The position numbers were made by a program, and so were the translations under genes. Below the pieces are notes generated by a model, which was given only the letters and a program-made list of their open reading frames with translations, did not search any database and was not told the origin of the DNA. This document shows positions 7,965 to 16,555 of a stretch of DNA of 64,000 nt, piece after piece. The stretch comes from Flagellimonas aequoris (GTDB taxonomy: Bacteria; Bacteroidota; Bacteroidia; Flavobacteriales; Flavobacteriaceae), in NCBI RefSeq assembly GCF_003584165.1, contig NZ_QXFJ01000030.1:372001-436000 (forward strand), given 5' to 3'. Numbering within the stretch: position 1 is the first letter of the stretch; every line of letters starts with the position of its first letter.

Positions 7965-10388
7965 ATGAAAAACAAAGTTCGAGGGTTACTTTCTACGTTT
8001 ATTATTTTCTTTTTTTGCATTACCGTGGGCCTTGCCCAAAGCTTGGATTTTAATCATAACAAACCGTATTGGAGCAGGCTGTCCTTTGACTTTCAGGACA
8101 ATTTCAGGGATTCCCTGGCATTATGGCCGGAGCGTGTGATGCTCCAGATTGCCAATGAACATATTGATGCCGACGAACCTCTTTTTTTCAAGGCATATCT
8201 TACCACAGAGAAACAACCCAAGCGATATAGCAAAAGTGCGGTGTTGAATGTGGAATTGTTGGATGACAATGGAACGTTGCTGAAACGGCAATTCCATAAA
8301 ATAGTAGATGGCATGGTTCAAGGGCAATTGGAACTCCCTAAAAATATGAAGTCCGGCAGCTATGCGGTCAAGGCATACACCCGTTGGTCGCAGAATTATG
8401 GTCCTGATTTCGTTGCAAAGGAGAAAATTCGGATAGGAGACTTAACAAACGGGAAAGAAATAACAAACGCTGTTTTCAAGGTGTCCATCATGCCCGAAGG
8501 TGGAACACTTTTAAATGGTCATGAGAATAGGGTCATCATCAAATTCCCTTTGGACCAGAACCTAAAAATGGTTCAAAGAGGAAGAATACTGGATGAAAAC
8601 AAGCAAGAGGTGGCCCATGTTTCCTTTTACTCTTCAGGTCTGGGCACTGCCATTTTTAAACCGATGAAGGATAGTACTTATCAATTGGAATTGGAAGATG
8701 GAACGCTTTTCCCCATTCCGATGGCAGAAACAGAGGGATATCTTTTACATGTGAACAATCTGGATGAAAACAATGCCAAAATCCGGATCACTGCATCGGA
8801 CAATGCCCCAAAATCTGAATTGAGGCTGATAGGAACGTCCGGGGGAATAACCTATTTTGAAAAGAAATTGAATTTCCACAATGACAAAATTTTGGATGTG
8901 GAACTTTCCAAGGCCAATTTTCCGCATGGTGTCTTTACTTTAAAATTGGTGGACAACCTTGGTTCGGAATTGGCAGACAGACCTATCTGGATAGACGGGG
9001 CTAGACTTCATATAGACATAAAACCTGTTGGCTCAGGTGCCGATACCAATCAAAAAACATACAAAATAAAGGTGACCGACCATACCAATACACCTATAAA
9101 ATCACAGCTTGCCGTAAGTGTCAATCGACATCATTTGGAAACCGAAAAGAGTTTGGATGAAAATAGTGTGGAACAAAGCAGTTTGTACACTTTCTCTGAA
9201 ATCTTGGACGAAAGCAAAGTGTCGACCTACAGAAAAAAAACATTTTTAAAAGATTTGGACCTTTTGTCATCTGCCAATGAGTTTGGGACCCTTTCCAAGG
9301 AAGAAGACATGACCAGCGATATCAAATTTTCATTTCAGAAGGGATTGGAGATTATGGGACATGCTTTTGATTTGAACAATACGCTATTGAGAAATACCAC
9401 GATACAAGTGGTAGCCTCAAATGATAAAGATGTTTGGATCGGGGAGGTTGAAACGGATGGGCAGGGACTATTGAAATTAGACGATATCCAGATAGAAGGG
9501 GAGGCCACCTTAATATCCAGGACGAAAGGCGATGATGTGAAATCCAGATTGGTAAAGATTGTGCCCATACCCATGATGAAACAGAAAAAAAAGGTTTTAA
9601 TGCCCTATGTGGCGGAAAACCCGAAACAAGTAGAAGAAGGTAAACCAACCGTTGTTTCGGAACCTTTCTATATTGATAAATCGGAAAAAATCATTGAACT
9701 GGGAGAAGTGGAAGTAGAGGGAAAAAGCGTTGAAAGGAAAAAATATACCCCGTCCTTGTATGGTATCAATTTGCCTCCAAACCGAATAAAATATCAGGAT
9801 TTTGAAAAACCCAAAAGCTTACTTCAGCTACTTGCGGAACTTCCCGGGGTTATAGTAAGTGGTGTGGAAACATTAAACCCAAAGGCGAGTGTATTGGGAG
9901 CAGTAGGACCCATTTTATGGGTCGTGGATGGCTTTCCATTGTCCCAAGAAGGGACCGGAACGCAGATGGGTACCAGTTCCCAAAGTGCTCTTGTTGAAAT
10001 TATGACCCTGGTCAGTGACAGGGATGTTGAAAGAATAGAATTGTTGAAAGGACCAGAAGCATCCATTTTTGGAAGCAGGGCTTCTGGAGGTGTTTTTATC
10101 ATTTACACCCGGAAAGGGAACGAGTTGGAATATATTCCAAGGAAGGAAGGCCAATTGACCTTTGAAGGGTACACCACCGCTCTCGATTTTAATGAATACA
10201 AGGAAAGCCTTTCCCGAAGAAAGGGGGAAAAAATCAATTTGCTGTATTGGAACCCACAACTGGAAACCGATGAAAATGGGGAGGCGACCATAACGATCCC
10301 TCTGCCTTCCGATAATTCTGGTATCAAGATTGAAGCGAGTACCATATCGCTGGATGGAAAGATTGGGATGGCGAGTATCATAAATTAA
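7965..10388 (+). CDS. exported macroglobulin-like protein with TonB-receptor plug domain
   Basis: 807 residues with a signal peptide (MKNKVRGLLSTFIIFFFCITVGLAQ). Residues about 45-130 resemble an MG2-type beta-sandwich (DADEPLFFKAYLTTEKQP, SGSYAVKAYTRWSQN), followed by further immunoglobulin-like repeats. Residues about 610-725 form a TonB-dependent-receptor plug domain (LLQLLAELPGVIVS, WVVDGFPLS, VERIELLKGPEASIFGSRAS), and the protein ends in another short beta domain without the 22-strand barrel. The family is known in Bacteroidota as plug-containing, barrel-less surface proteins; the substrate is unknown. Flanked by its own terminator. It could be an adaptor or decoy partner for TonB or an outer-membrane assembly factor; this is inference. 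Confidence 0.88.
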   Translation: MKNKVRGLLSTFIIFFFCITVGLAQSLDFNHNKPYWSRLSFDFQDNFRDSLALWPERVMLQIANEHIDADEPLFFKAYLTTEKQPKRYSKSAVLNVELLDDNGTLLKRQFHKIVDGMVQGQLELPKNMKSGSYAVKAYTRWSQNYGPDFVAKEKIRIGDLTNGKEITNAVFKVSIMPEGGTLLNGHENRVIIKFPLDQNLKMVQRGRILDENKQEVAHVSFYSSGLGTAIFKPMKDSTYQLELEDGTLFPIPMAETEGYLLHVNNLDENNAKIRITASDNAPKSELRLIGTSGGITYFEKKLNFHNDKILDVELSKANFPHGVFTLKLVDNLGSELADRPIWIDGARLHIDIKPVGSGADTNQKTYKIKVTDHTNTPIKSQLAVSVNRHHLETEKSLDENSVEQSSLYTFSEILDESKVSTYRKKTFLKDLDLLSSANEFGTLSKEEDMTSDIKFSFQKGLEIMGHAFDLNNTLLRNTTIQVVASNDKDVWIGEVETDGQGLLKLDDIQIEGEATLISRTKGDDVKSRLVKIVPIPMMKQKKKVLMPYVAENPKQVEEGKPTVVSEPFYIDKSEKIIELGEVEVEGKSVERKKYTPSLYGINLPPNRIKYQDFEKPKSLLQLLAELPGVIVSGVETLNPKASVLGAVGPILWVVDGFPLSQEGTGTQMGTSSQSALVEIMTLVSDRDVERIELLKGPEASIFGSRASGGVFIIYTRKGNELEYIPRKEGQLTFEGYTTALDFNEYKESLSRRKGEKINLLYWNPQLETDENGEATITIPLPSDNSGIKIEASTISLDGKIGMASIIN

Positions 10389-10415
10389 AAAGCGGGGGCC
10401 CGCCCCCCGCTTTTT
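10387..10415. terminator. bidirectional terminator
   Basis: A-tract, stem GCGGGGG / CCCCCGC, T-tract; serves the plug-domain gene on the plus strand and, by symmetry, the convergent LuxR-type gene. Confidence 0.9.
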
Positions 10416-10436
10416 CTGTGATAACATTTTTTGGGC

Positions 10437-11081
10437 CTAGGCCGCATTGAGTTGGCGAATCTCCATTTCCTTTAACTTTTGCAAAGCTTCCGATTTGGAG
10501 TTCACATTCAGTTTGACGTAAATGTTCTGGATGTGAAAATTTACGGCACTGGGTGTCACGCAAAGTCGATCGGCGATCATTTTATAGGTGAATCCTTGGG
10601 TAAGCAGTTCAATGATCTGGTTCTCCTTTCGTGAGAAGGAATCAAAGGATTTGGTCTGGAACGAGCTGATGATTTTCTTCGCCACGTCCAGTTCCAAGGC
10701 CACACCATGCTGTCCCAATGCATCGAGCGCATGGAACAATCGCTCTTTGGTCAATGGTTTGATGAGGTAACCGCACGCCCCTTTTTTAAAGGCTTCCTTA
10801 ATGAGCTTAAAGTCGTTCTTTTTACTCATCATCAAGACCTTGAGGTCTTCGTTCTTTTTGTGGAAATACTCCAGTCCGTCAATGCCGGTAATACTGTTCA
10901 ATTGGGCCTCGCAAAGGATCACGTCCGGTATGGAGCGACCAAAATTGGACAGCAGTTCATGCACCGATTTGTAGATTCCATGCAGCTCGTAGGTTACATC
11001 ATCGTTAAAATAAAGCCTGTAGATGGGGTCCAGTGCTTCATCATTGTCGATGATGGCAATTTTTACTGTGTTAGTTTTCAT
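10437..11081 (-). CDS. LuxR-type response regulator with Glu at the phospho-acceptor site
   Basis: 214-residue cytoplasmic regulator. The receiver-like domain (1-125) keeps the acidic pocket (IIDNDEAL, Asp12/Asp14) and the conserved Lys in GYLIKPL. The usual phosphorylated Asp at the end of strand 3 is Glu58 (VILCEAQL), which should not be phosphorylated and could mimic the active state. A C-terminal LuxR/FixJ helix-turn-helix follows (SRKENQIIELLTQGFTYKMI, VTPSAVNFHIQNIYVKL). No histidine kinase is adjacent. The leader, 9 bases before the ATG, has an element shared with the PD40 gene at 12609. Atypical receiver; target genes unknown. Confidence 0.92.
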   Translation of the reverse strand: MKTNTVKIAIIDNDEALDPIYRLYFNDDVTYELHGIYKSVHELLSNFGRSIPDVILCEAQLNSITGIDGLEYFHKKNEDLKVLMMSKKNDFKLIKEAFKKGACGYLIKPLTKERLFHALDALGQHGVALELDVAKKIISSFQTKSFDSFSRKENQIIELLTQGFTYKMIADRLCVTPSAVNFHIQNIYVKLNVNSKSEALQKLKEMEIRQLNAA

Positions 11082-11552
11082 GATAAGAAAGATTTGGGGG
11101 ATTAATTCTTTTACATTTTTTAAACTTTAAAGGTTAACATAGGACAAATGGAGTCCTTTCCGCAGTTTGAACGGATTAAGTTTTGATAAAACCAATGGGG
11201 CACAAAGTTTTGTCAAACAGAAACTTGCGCTATGGAAATACCAGGGCTTAAAAATTCAAACCAGGTACAATCCCTTTGGGATTGGATCAAAAATTGGGTT
11301 TAGTCGAGGTAGGGTTTACCTCGTTGGAAAGCTATTCCAAATGGGACTTTGGGATGCCTTTTTTCCGAGTGTTGTAGTTTTTCTTCATGACTAATAGATT
11401 TGGGATTGTATTATTTCAAGAGTCAAATTAGAATTTTTTAGAATGCAATAGAATTTTTTGTAGTGTTTTTCGTTCAACTGCACTTATGAAATATCGTTAT
11501 AACGTGCATTTTGTCCGATAAAATACATGTAACCTATTGATACGTAGTGGTG
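11082..11552. other. long intergenic region, no supported gene
   Basis: About 470 bases between the LuxR-type gene start and the terminator of the PD40 gene. The strand-plus open frame at 11167-11394 begins with TTG and has no family resemblance, so I do not call it. There is a small hairpin CGAGGTA/TACCTCG near 11306-11322. The stretch near 11400-11470 is very AT-rich. The LuxR-type gene's promoter should lie at 11091-11180. Confidence 0.5.
11091..11108 (-). promoter_or_regulatory. shared leader element of the LuxR-type gene
   Basis: Plus-strand GATTTGGGGGATTAATTC ends 9 bases before the start codon and is nearly identical to 12618-12634 in front of the PD40 gene, at the same distance. It is probably part of the 5' untranslated region; its role is unknown. 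Confidence 0.5.
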
Positions 11553-11592
11553 TAAATAAAAAAATAGGGTGCCGTCCCATCAGCACCCTATT
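11553..11592 (-). terminator. terminator downstream of PD40 gene
   Basis: On the minus strand, stem AATAGGGTGC / GCACCCTATT is followed by a T-rich tract. It lies about 170 bases beyond the PD40 stop codon, leaving a long 3' untranslated region. Confidence 0.8.
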
Positions 11593-11763
11593 CTTGGTAA
11601 AATCGGTCAGATTGAAATAATACAACCCGCTTTCTATGATAGACTGTCAGTTCCCCCTGTCTTTCTTATCATGGTCATGAGTGTTTCGATTCTCGGCTAA
11701 GTGAAACAGCTTCATTATGACACTTCAGGTAGTTGACCGATTCCGTGTAGTAAGTTATTCAGT

Positions 11764-12609
11764 TTATTGTTGGTCCTCGTACGATGTGGTTGCGTACTCG
11801 GAACTTGTGTTCATTACGGTTTGGAGACCGGCATCACTTTCCGCAACATCGTTGTACCCATCTTGCTTATTGGAACGTCCGTAGGCTACGGTATATTGTG
11901 AAATGGTGTTGTTGAAACCTCTGTTGGACACGACCAACCCTAATTTCTTCTCTGGACTCAGTTGGATGGCATACTCATCGCTCTTGCTGTTGATATGGCC
12001 ACCTAGGTTTACGGATGGGGTCAATGTGTTCTGTACCACTTGGGTGGCGTAAAGGTCAAGACCTCCATATCCTTCCCTACCTTCGGAAGCGAAGAACAAT
12101 AATGTACCATTGTAAATGCTGGGATACAACTCATCTTCCTTGGTATTCACTTTGGGTCCCAGGTTTTTGGATACACCCAAGCTACCATCGGCCTTAATAT
12201 CGGCCACGTAGATGTCATATTTTCCATAGCTTCCTTTCATGTTGGAAGCGAAGAACAATCTTTTTCCATCCTCTGAAACCGTTGGATGTTTTGCTGAATA
12301 GTGGTTGGGACACACATCCATTTTGGTAATGTTGGTCCATTCACCATTGACTTTTTCAGCTCGGTAAATTTCATGTACCAATTCTTTCTTGGAGAAAACA
12401 CCGTAAAGTGGTTTTTGGTACGAAGCTTTGCTGAAGTAGGCTGTTTTACCATCTTTTGTGATGGACATGGATGGGACATAACCATCTACCGAGGATACTC
12501 CACCTTCCATATTGTCGGTTAGCATTTCTTTTGCCATTTGGCCAAAAGTGGTTTGGCTTGCAAAAATCATTCCTGTAACAAGTAGGCTGTATAAGATTGA
12601 ACGTGTCAT
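11764..12609 (-). CDS. exported PD40 beta-propeller protein
   Basis: 281 residues with a signal peptide (MTRSILYSLLVTGMIFASQTTFGQ). WD40-like PD40 blades recur (PSMSITKDGKTAYFSKAS, HPTVSEDGKRLFFASNM, YPSIYNGTLLFFASEG, EYAIQLSPEKKLGLVVSN), like the propeller part of Bacteroidota OmpA/PorE-type envelope proteins, but no OmpA peptidoglycan-binding domain follows. Likely periplasmic. The leader element shared with the LuxR-type gene 0.7 kb away suggests joint control. The precise role is unknown. Confidence 0.88.
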   Translation of the reverse strand: MTRSILYSLLVTGMIFASQTTFGQMAKEMLTDNMEGGVSSVDGYVPSMSITKDGKTAYFSKASYQKPLYGVFSKKELVHEIYRAEKVNGEWTNITKMDVCPNHYSAKHPTVSEDGKRLFFASNMKGSYGKYDIYVADIKADGSLGVSKNLGPKVNTKEDELYPSIYNGTLLFFASEGREGYGGLDLYATQVVQNTLTPSVNLGGHINSKSDEYAIQLSPEKKLGLVVSNRGFNNTISQYTVAYGRSNKQDGYNDVAESDAGLQTVMNTSSEYATTSYEDQQ

Positions 12610-12610
12610 G

Positions 12611-12636
12611 ATGTATTGATTTGGGGGTTAATACAT
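12611..12636 (-). promoter_or_regulatory. leader palindrome and shared GATTTGGGGG element
   Basis: ATGTATT and AATACAT arms, 7 bases each, enclose a G-tract just upstream of the PD40 start. The GATTTGGGGGTTAATAC portion (12618-12634) is the element also seen at 11091-11108. A hairpin here could hide or expose the start region. Confidence 0.45.
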
Positions 12637-12825
12637 GACAAAGATCAAAAAGAATTCAAGGGAATACTTATGAATTTTTCATAGGTTTTTAATTTTAACG
12701 ATTAAAAAGTGCAGTTTATCGAATATTTTTTACCGTTTTTTCAAATGAAAAGCATCGATGGTACTGTTTAACGGAATTTTTGGTCGTTCATCAGTGGCTC
12801 TGCAAATCAAAAAGATTGATTTTCA

Positions 12826-13443
12826 TTACTTTAAAATAACAAAGAAGTCCCTTAACCCACTAAGGATGCTTTGGACGGCATAAGAAGCCAAGATCAATCC
12901 CATGACCTTGCTGATAACGGTAATGCCATATTCGCCGATGCGTTTCTGCACCACATTTGCGGCCAAGAGAATCGTCATGGTTATGGCTATCACCACCAAT
13001 ACCAGAAAAGTGGTTATGGCCTGCTGCTGTATGGAATAAATATGATTGTCGGTCAAGAGCACTACTGCCATAATGGCCCCGGGTGATGCAATGGATGGAA
13101 TGGCCATAGGAAATATGGTGACATGTTTATAATCCGTAATGTGGTGTTTTTCGGATTGTGGTTTTCCTTCCCCGAAGATCATCGTCAAGGCAAAAAGAAA
13201 CAGAATGACCCCACCGGATATCTGGAAAGCATCCAAGGTAACATCCATGCCCTCCAAAATCACCTGTCCTACCAGAATGAAGAAGAGCAAGATGGCAAAC
13301 GCAACAATGGAAGCCCTGATGGCTACCTTTTTCTTATGTCGCTCACTAAACTGTTTGGTGGCCTCCAAATACACAGGTACCGATCCAAGAGGGTCGATTA
13401 CGGCGATAAGGAAAAGAATGGTGGTCAGAATTTCTGTGATCAT
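12826..13443 (-). CDS. MarC-family integral membrane protein
   Basis: 205-residue inner-membrane protein with six predicted membrane segments. Family signatures are FLIAVIDPLGSVPVYL (first helix), FALTMIFGEG, IFPMAIPSIASPGAIMAVVLL and GEYGITVISKVMGLILASYAVQSI. MarC proteins are of unresolved function despite the historic multiple-antibiotic-resistance name. The start is taken at ATG 13443 (MITEILTTILFLIAV); an upstream start would add 15 residues running almost to the DUF4421 stop. It follows the DUF4421 gene by 41 bases on the same strand and may be co-transcribed. Confidence 0.92.
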   Translation of the reverse strand: MITEILTTILFLIAVIDPLGSVPVYLEATKQFSERHKKKVAIRASIVAFAILLFFILVGQVILEGMDVTLDAFQISGGVILFLFALTMIFGEGKPQSEKHHITDYKHVTIFPMAIPSIASPGAIMAVVLLTDNHIYSIQQQAITTFLVLVVIAITMTILLAANVVQKRIGEYGITVISKVMGLILASYAVQSILSGLRDFFVILK

Positions 13444-13484
13444 AGGAATGAGTTGGAATACCAAAAATAAGGGTTTTGGGAACG

Positions 13485-14510
13485 TCAATCTTTGGAATGG
13501 AACAGCTTTTTAATGCCTTTGGGTGGTTCAAAACGATACCCAAAGTAAAGCAAGCCGTAGAATTGGTCCGTTTCAACGTTGGAGGCATCATCCTCGTTGT
13601 ACCAATCCGCACTGAAATTGAGGTTGATACCGAATATGACCTTTTCCGAGCTAAAGCCCAAGTTGATGCCCCCTGCCAAATTCTTGGTAAAGTAGGTGTT
13701 CTTTTCCACTTCGGGAGGAGTATCGGTCCGGATTTCATATCTCGAGGTCTTGATGCCCAATGAAGGGGAAATGTTTCCGGATAGGAACCAGTTGTCGTGC
13801 AATACAAACGTATAATAATAGGAAGGGGCCAAACGAACGTTGAAGAACTTTTCAACGGCATCGACACTTTCCTCCTTCAACCTGAAAAGGGTATAATCGT
13901 AATACAATGAAGCCACAAGACTTCCACTGCTTTTACGCTGCCATTCGTTTTGGTATACGATGTTCCTATATGAAAAATCAGGATTGAAGACATACGAAGT
14001 GGACATACCATAAAGGGTATTGCCCAAACCCTCAAATTGGAGGTAAGGGTTCGTCCCCTTGGTCCAATCTGGCACAAAATCCCTAGTATTCCTTACATAA
14101 TACCCTTTGACGTTGCTGTAGGTAAGGCTTTGCACCCATTTGCCAAGAAAAAAACGAAAACGATAATCGGTAAAGGAAGATGTTCCCTTCAAATCCTCGT
14201 CCGAATTGGCGCCGAGAAATTTGGGCACCACACCTATGCTAACCCCGATGAACTCGTAGTCCAACGACAAGAACAACCGGTACCTGTTGTTGGGCAATAA
14301 ATGAAGACGGGAGCCATCTTCCCTGTTTTTGTACAAGATAACATCGGACCTGGTATCTACATTGGCCTTTAAAATGATCTTGTCCGTGTAGTTGATGATT
14401 CGGGTAGTATCCGTTTGTGAATGACCAAAAGTCAACAGAAAGAAGGCACAAACACACATTGGCCATAAGGCAGGGAAAAGTTTGTTCCAAGCATGTGATA
14501 GAGTGACCAT
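13485..14510 (-). CDS. DUF4421 family outer-membrane-like protein
   Basis: 341 residues with an N-terminal hydrophobic export signal ending near FGHSQTDTT. The mature sequence has alternating beta strands rich in Tyr/Phe (YRFRFFLGKWVQSLTYSNVK, FYGLLYFGYRFEPPKG) typical of a small beta-barrel; YTDKIILKANVDTRSD is the typical DUF4421 opening. No known function. Co-directional with marC downstream. Confidence 0.82.
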   Translation of the reverse strand: MVTLSHAWNKLFPALWPMCVCAFFLLTFGHSQTDTTRIINYTDKIILKANVDTRSDVILYKNREDGSRLHLLPNNRYRLFLSLDYEFIGVSIGVVPKFLGANSDEDLKGTSSFTDYRFRFFLGKWVQSLTYSNVKGYYVRNTRDFVPDWTKGTNPYLQFEGLGNTLYGMSTSYVFNPDFSYRNIVYQNEWQRKSSGSLVASLYYDYTLFRLKEESVDAVEKFFNVRLAPSYYYTFVLHDNWFLSGNISPSLGIKTSRYEIRTDTPPEVEKNTYFTKNLAGGINLGFSSEKVIFGINLNFSADWYNEDDASNVETDQFYGLLYFGYRFEPPKGIKKLFHSKD

Positions 14511-14581
14511 GTGGCCAATATACGGAGCATTTGCATCATTTCTTCATATACCCCTGTGATTCAAGATGTTTTGTCCTTTTG

Positions 14582-14965
14582 TTATTTGTTGACAAACGGG
14601 ATTTGTTTTCGATTCTTCCATACCAATATGACACAAAAAATAAAGGTAACGAGCGCTAATGTGAATAAGGTGCCTCCATCATTTTGGACCACGACACCAA
14701 GCTTTGTGATATGGGAAAACAGCGCGCCGCTCATGATGCCTACTCCCAAGATGGCTCCAAGCCATGTAGTTCTGGGTACGAGGATGAGAATCGCCACAAT
14801 CAGTTCCACGACCCCAAGCCCGATCCTGCCTACGGGTTCCAGTCCCAAGGTTTCAAAGATATGGATGGATTCCGGTGCTCCGGAAAATTTAAAATAAAGG
14901 GTTTGTAACAAGATGACCGCAGGTACAATTCTAAGGGCCATATCAAGGATGGATTTTGATTTCAT
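14582..14965 (-). CDS. DoxX-like membrane protein
   Basis: 127 residues with four membrane helices (ALRIVPAVILLQTLYFKF, IGLGVVELIVAILILVP, LGAILGVGIMSGALFSHI, LFTLALVTFIFCVILVW). The pattern KFSGAPES in loop 1 and GxxEL in helix 2 match DoxX/SURF4-like proteins; members are often linked to redox processes but no activity can be read here. Monocistronic; divergent from the fadL-like gene, whose regulatory region begins 90 bases upstream. Confidence 0.78.
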   Translation of the reverse strand: MKSKSILDMALRIVPAVILLQTLYFKFSGAPESIHIFETLGLEPVGRIGLGVVELIVAILILVPRTTWLGAILGVGIMSGALFSHITKLGVVVQNDGGTLFTLALVTFIFCVILVWKNRKQIPFVNK

Positions 14966-15054
14966 GATGATGGTGTTTGTTCATTTGACATTATAGTCGT
15001 AAAAATCCGTCAATGTTAACGCCGTCACTTTTAGGTCAATAATGCGGGCTATCG

Positions 15055-15097
15055 TGACATTTATCATACTATTTTGACCGTCTAGTCCGTAGGTTTG
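15055..15097 (+). promoter_or_regulatory. Crp/Fnr-type site plus -7 box of fadL-like gene
   Basis: Palindrome TGACATTTATCA (15055-15066), then exactly 23 bases, then a perfect Bacteroidota -7 box TAGGTTTG (15090-15097). The same geometry occurs at 17420, 21490, 27305 and 28344. A second TGA-N6-TCA lies at 15098-15109, over the expected transcription start. Confidence 0.7.
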
Positions 15098-15186
15098 TGA
15101 CCAGTATCAACTTTACAGCAACTGATGCTTGTTCACACTACCATTACAGGTGAAAAAAGTCATTTACTGTCTAAAAATCTGTACAA

Positions 15187-16491
15187 ATGAAAAATCTCTT
15201 TTTTTTGATGTGCGCCTACCTCTGTACAACAGCAATGTTTTCGCAAGCAGGACACATCATGCAAGGTGTGGGTTCGGTGAATATGTCCATGGGTGGAGCA
15301 GCCACTGCACAACCACTGGATATTTCTGGAGCGCTCCATTGGAACCCTGCGACCATTTCGACCTTTGACGACACTATCCTAAAACTGGATGTTGGGTTGT
15401 TCTTTTCTTCTCCTGAACTGAGTTCTACCGTTCCTGAATTTGATGGTGAGGGACAACCCACCGGAAATTTCTTCAGCGGAACCACCGAGGATGATCGTGG
15501 TGTTTCCCCAATGCCTGCATTGGCTATGGTTTGGGGCAAGCCAGAGAGCAAGCACACTTTTGGTGCTTCCATTTTCGGGATCAGTGGTTTTGGGGTAACT
15601 TTTCCGGAAAGCACTTCCAACCCCATCAACATGCCACAGAGCATGGGTGGTTTTGGACGGGTGGAATCAGATTACATGCTGCTCCAAATTGGATTGGCAT
15701 GGGCCTATGAATTGACCGATGAGTTTTCTTTCGGTATTCAACCTACCATTGATTATGCGGCATTGGAATTGATGCCCAACCCAACGGCCAACCCCACACA
15801 AGCTGGGTATCCTTCTACAGACAAGGCTTCAGCCATTGGATTTGGTGGTCAAGTGGGTCTTTTTTACAATTCCCCTTCGGGCATTAAAGCAGGGGTTTCC
15901 TATAAAACCACCCAATATTTCGGGGATTTTGATTTGGACAACACCTATTTGGACGGTACCACAGGAACCAACTCCTTCAATATGGATTACCCTGCCATTT
16001 TATCCTTTGGTTTGGGCTATTCCTTGGGCTTTATTGATTTGGCCTTGGATTACAGGATCGTGGATTACGAAAACACCGATGGTTTTTCTTCCGTTGGATG
16101 GACAGAAACAGCCTCCGTACAGGGATTTGGCTGGAAGAACATCAATATCGTTTCCGCTGGTTTGCAGTACAAGGGTATCAACAAGTTTCCGATACGGGTA
16201 GGGTATACCTATAGTTCCAACCCTATCGATAGCGATGTGGCCTTTTTTAATATTCCCGCGACCGCTATCATCAAAAATGCTTTTCAAGTGGGATTTAGCT
16301 ACGAGTTCAGTGATAAGTTCACCATGGATGCCCTTTACCATTATGGTTCCAGTGGAGGATCTACCTCAGGTCCATTGTTGAACCCTCAATTTGCACAAGC
16401 GTACCCACCTTATGGTGCCATTCCGGGAAGCGCAGTGTCTTATGACATGACCACTTCCATGATTGGAATTGGCGCATCAATCAAATTATGA
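15187..16491 (+). CDS. OmpP1/FadL-type outer membrane channel
   Basis: 434 residues with a signal peptide (MKNLFFLMCAYLCTTAMFSQ). The N-terminus GHIMQGVGSVNMSMGGAATA followed by HWNPA is the FadL hatch signature; the rest is a 14-strand barrel pattern ending in an aromatic-poor IGIGASIKL strand. FadL proteins admit hydrophobic molecules (fatty acids, aromatics) through a lateral opening; the substrate here is unknown. The 5' leader is about 80 bases long after a strong Crp/Fnr-like promoter. Terminated by a bidirectional hairpin. Confidence 0.92.
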   Translation: MKNLFFLMCAYLCTTAMFSQAGHIMQGVGSVNMSMGGAATAQPLDISGALHWNPATISTFDDTILKLDVGLFFSSPELSSTVPEFDGEGQPTGNFFSGTTEDDRGVSPMPALAMVWGKPESKHTFGASIFGISGFGVTFPESTSNPINMPQSMGGFGRVESDYMLLQIGLAWAYELTDEFSFGIQPTIDYAALELMPNPTANPTQAGYPSTDKASAIGFGGQVGLFYNSPSGIKAGVSYKTTQYFGDFDLDNTYLDGTTGTNSFNMDYPAILSFGLGYSLGFIDLALDYRIVDYENTDGFSSVGWTETASVQGFGWKNINIVSAGLQYKGINKFPIRVGYTYSSNPIDSDVAFFNIPATAIIKNAFQVGFSYEFSDKFTMDALYHYGSSGGSTSGPLLNPQFAQAYPPYGAIPGSAVSYDMTTSMIGIGASIKL

Positions 16492-16519
16492 GATAACGGA
16501 AAATAACCGACCAACACAA

Positions 16520-16546
16520 GAAAGCCCCCAAATTTGGGGGCTTTTT
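16520..16546. terminator. bidirectional terminator between fadL-like gene and xth
   Basis: Stem AAAGCCCCCAAA / TTTGGGGGCTTT ending in a T tract on the plus strand and, reversed, on the minus strand. Confidence 0.9.
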
Positions 16547-16555
16547 CATTTGATG

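Noticed and set aside
11167..11394. Open frame of 75 codons in the long intergenic region
   Set aside because: Starts with TTG, has no family resemblance and unusual composition, and lies over a probable promoter region; not supported as a gene.
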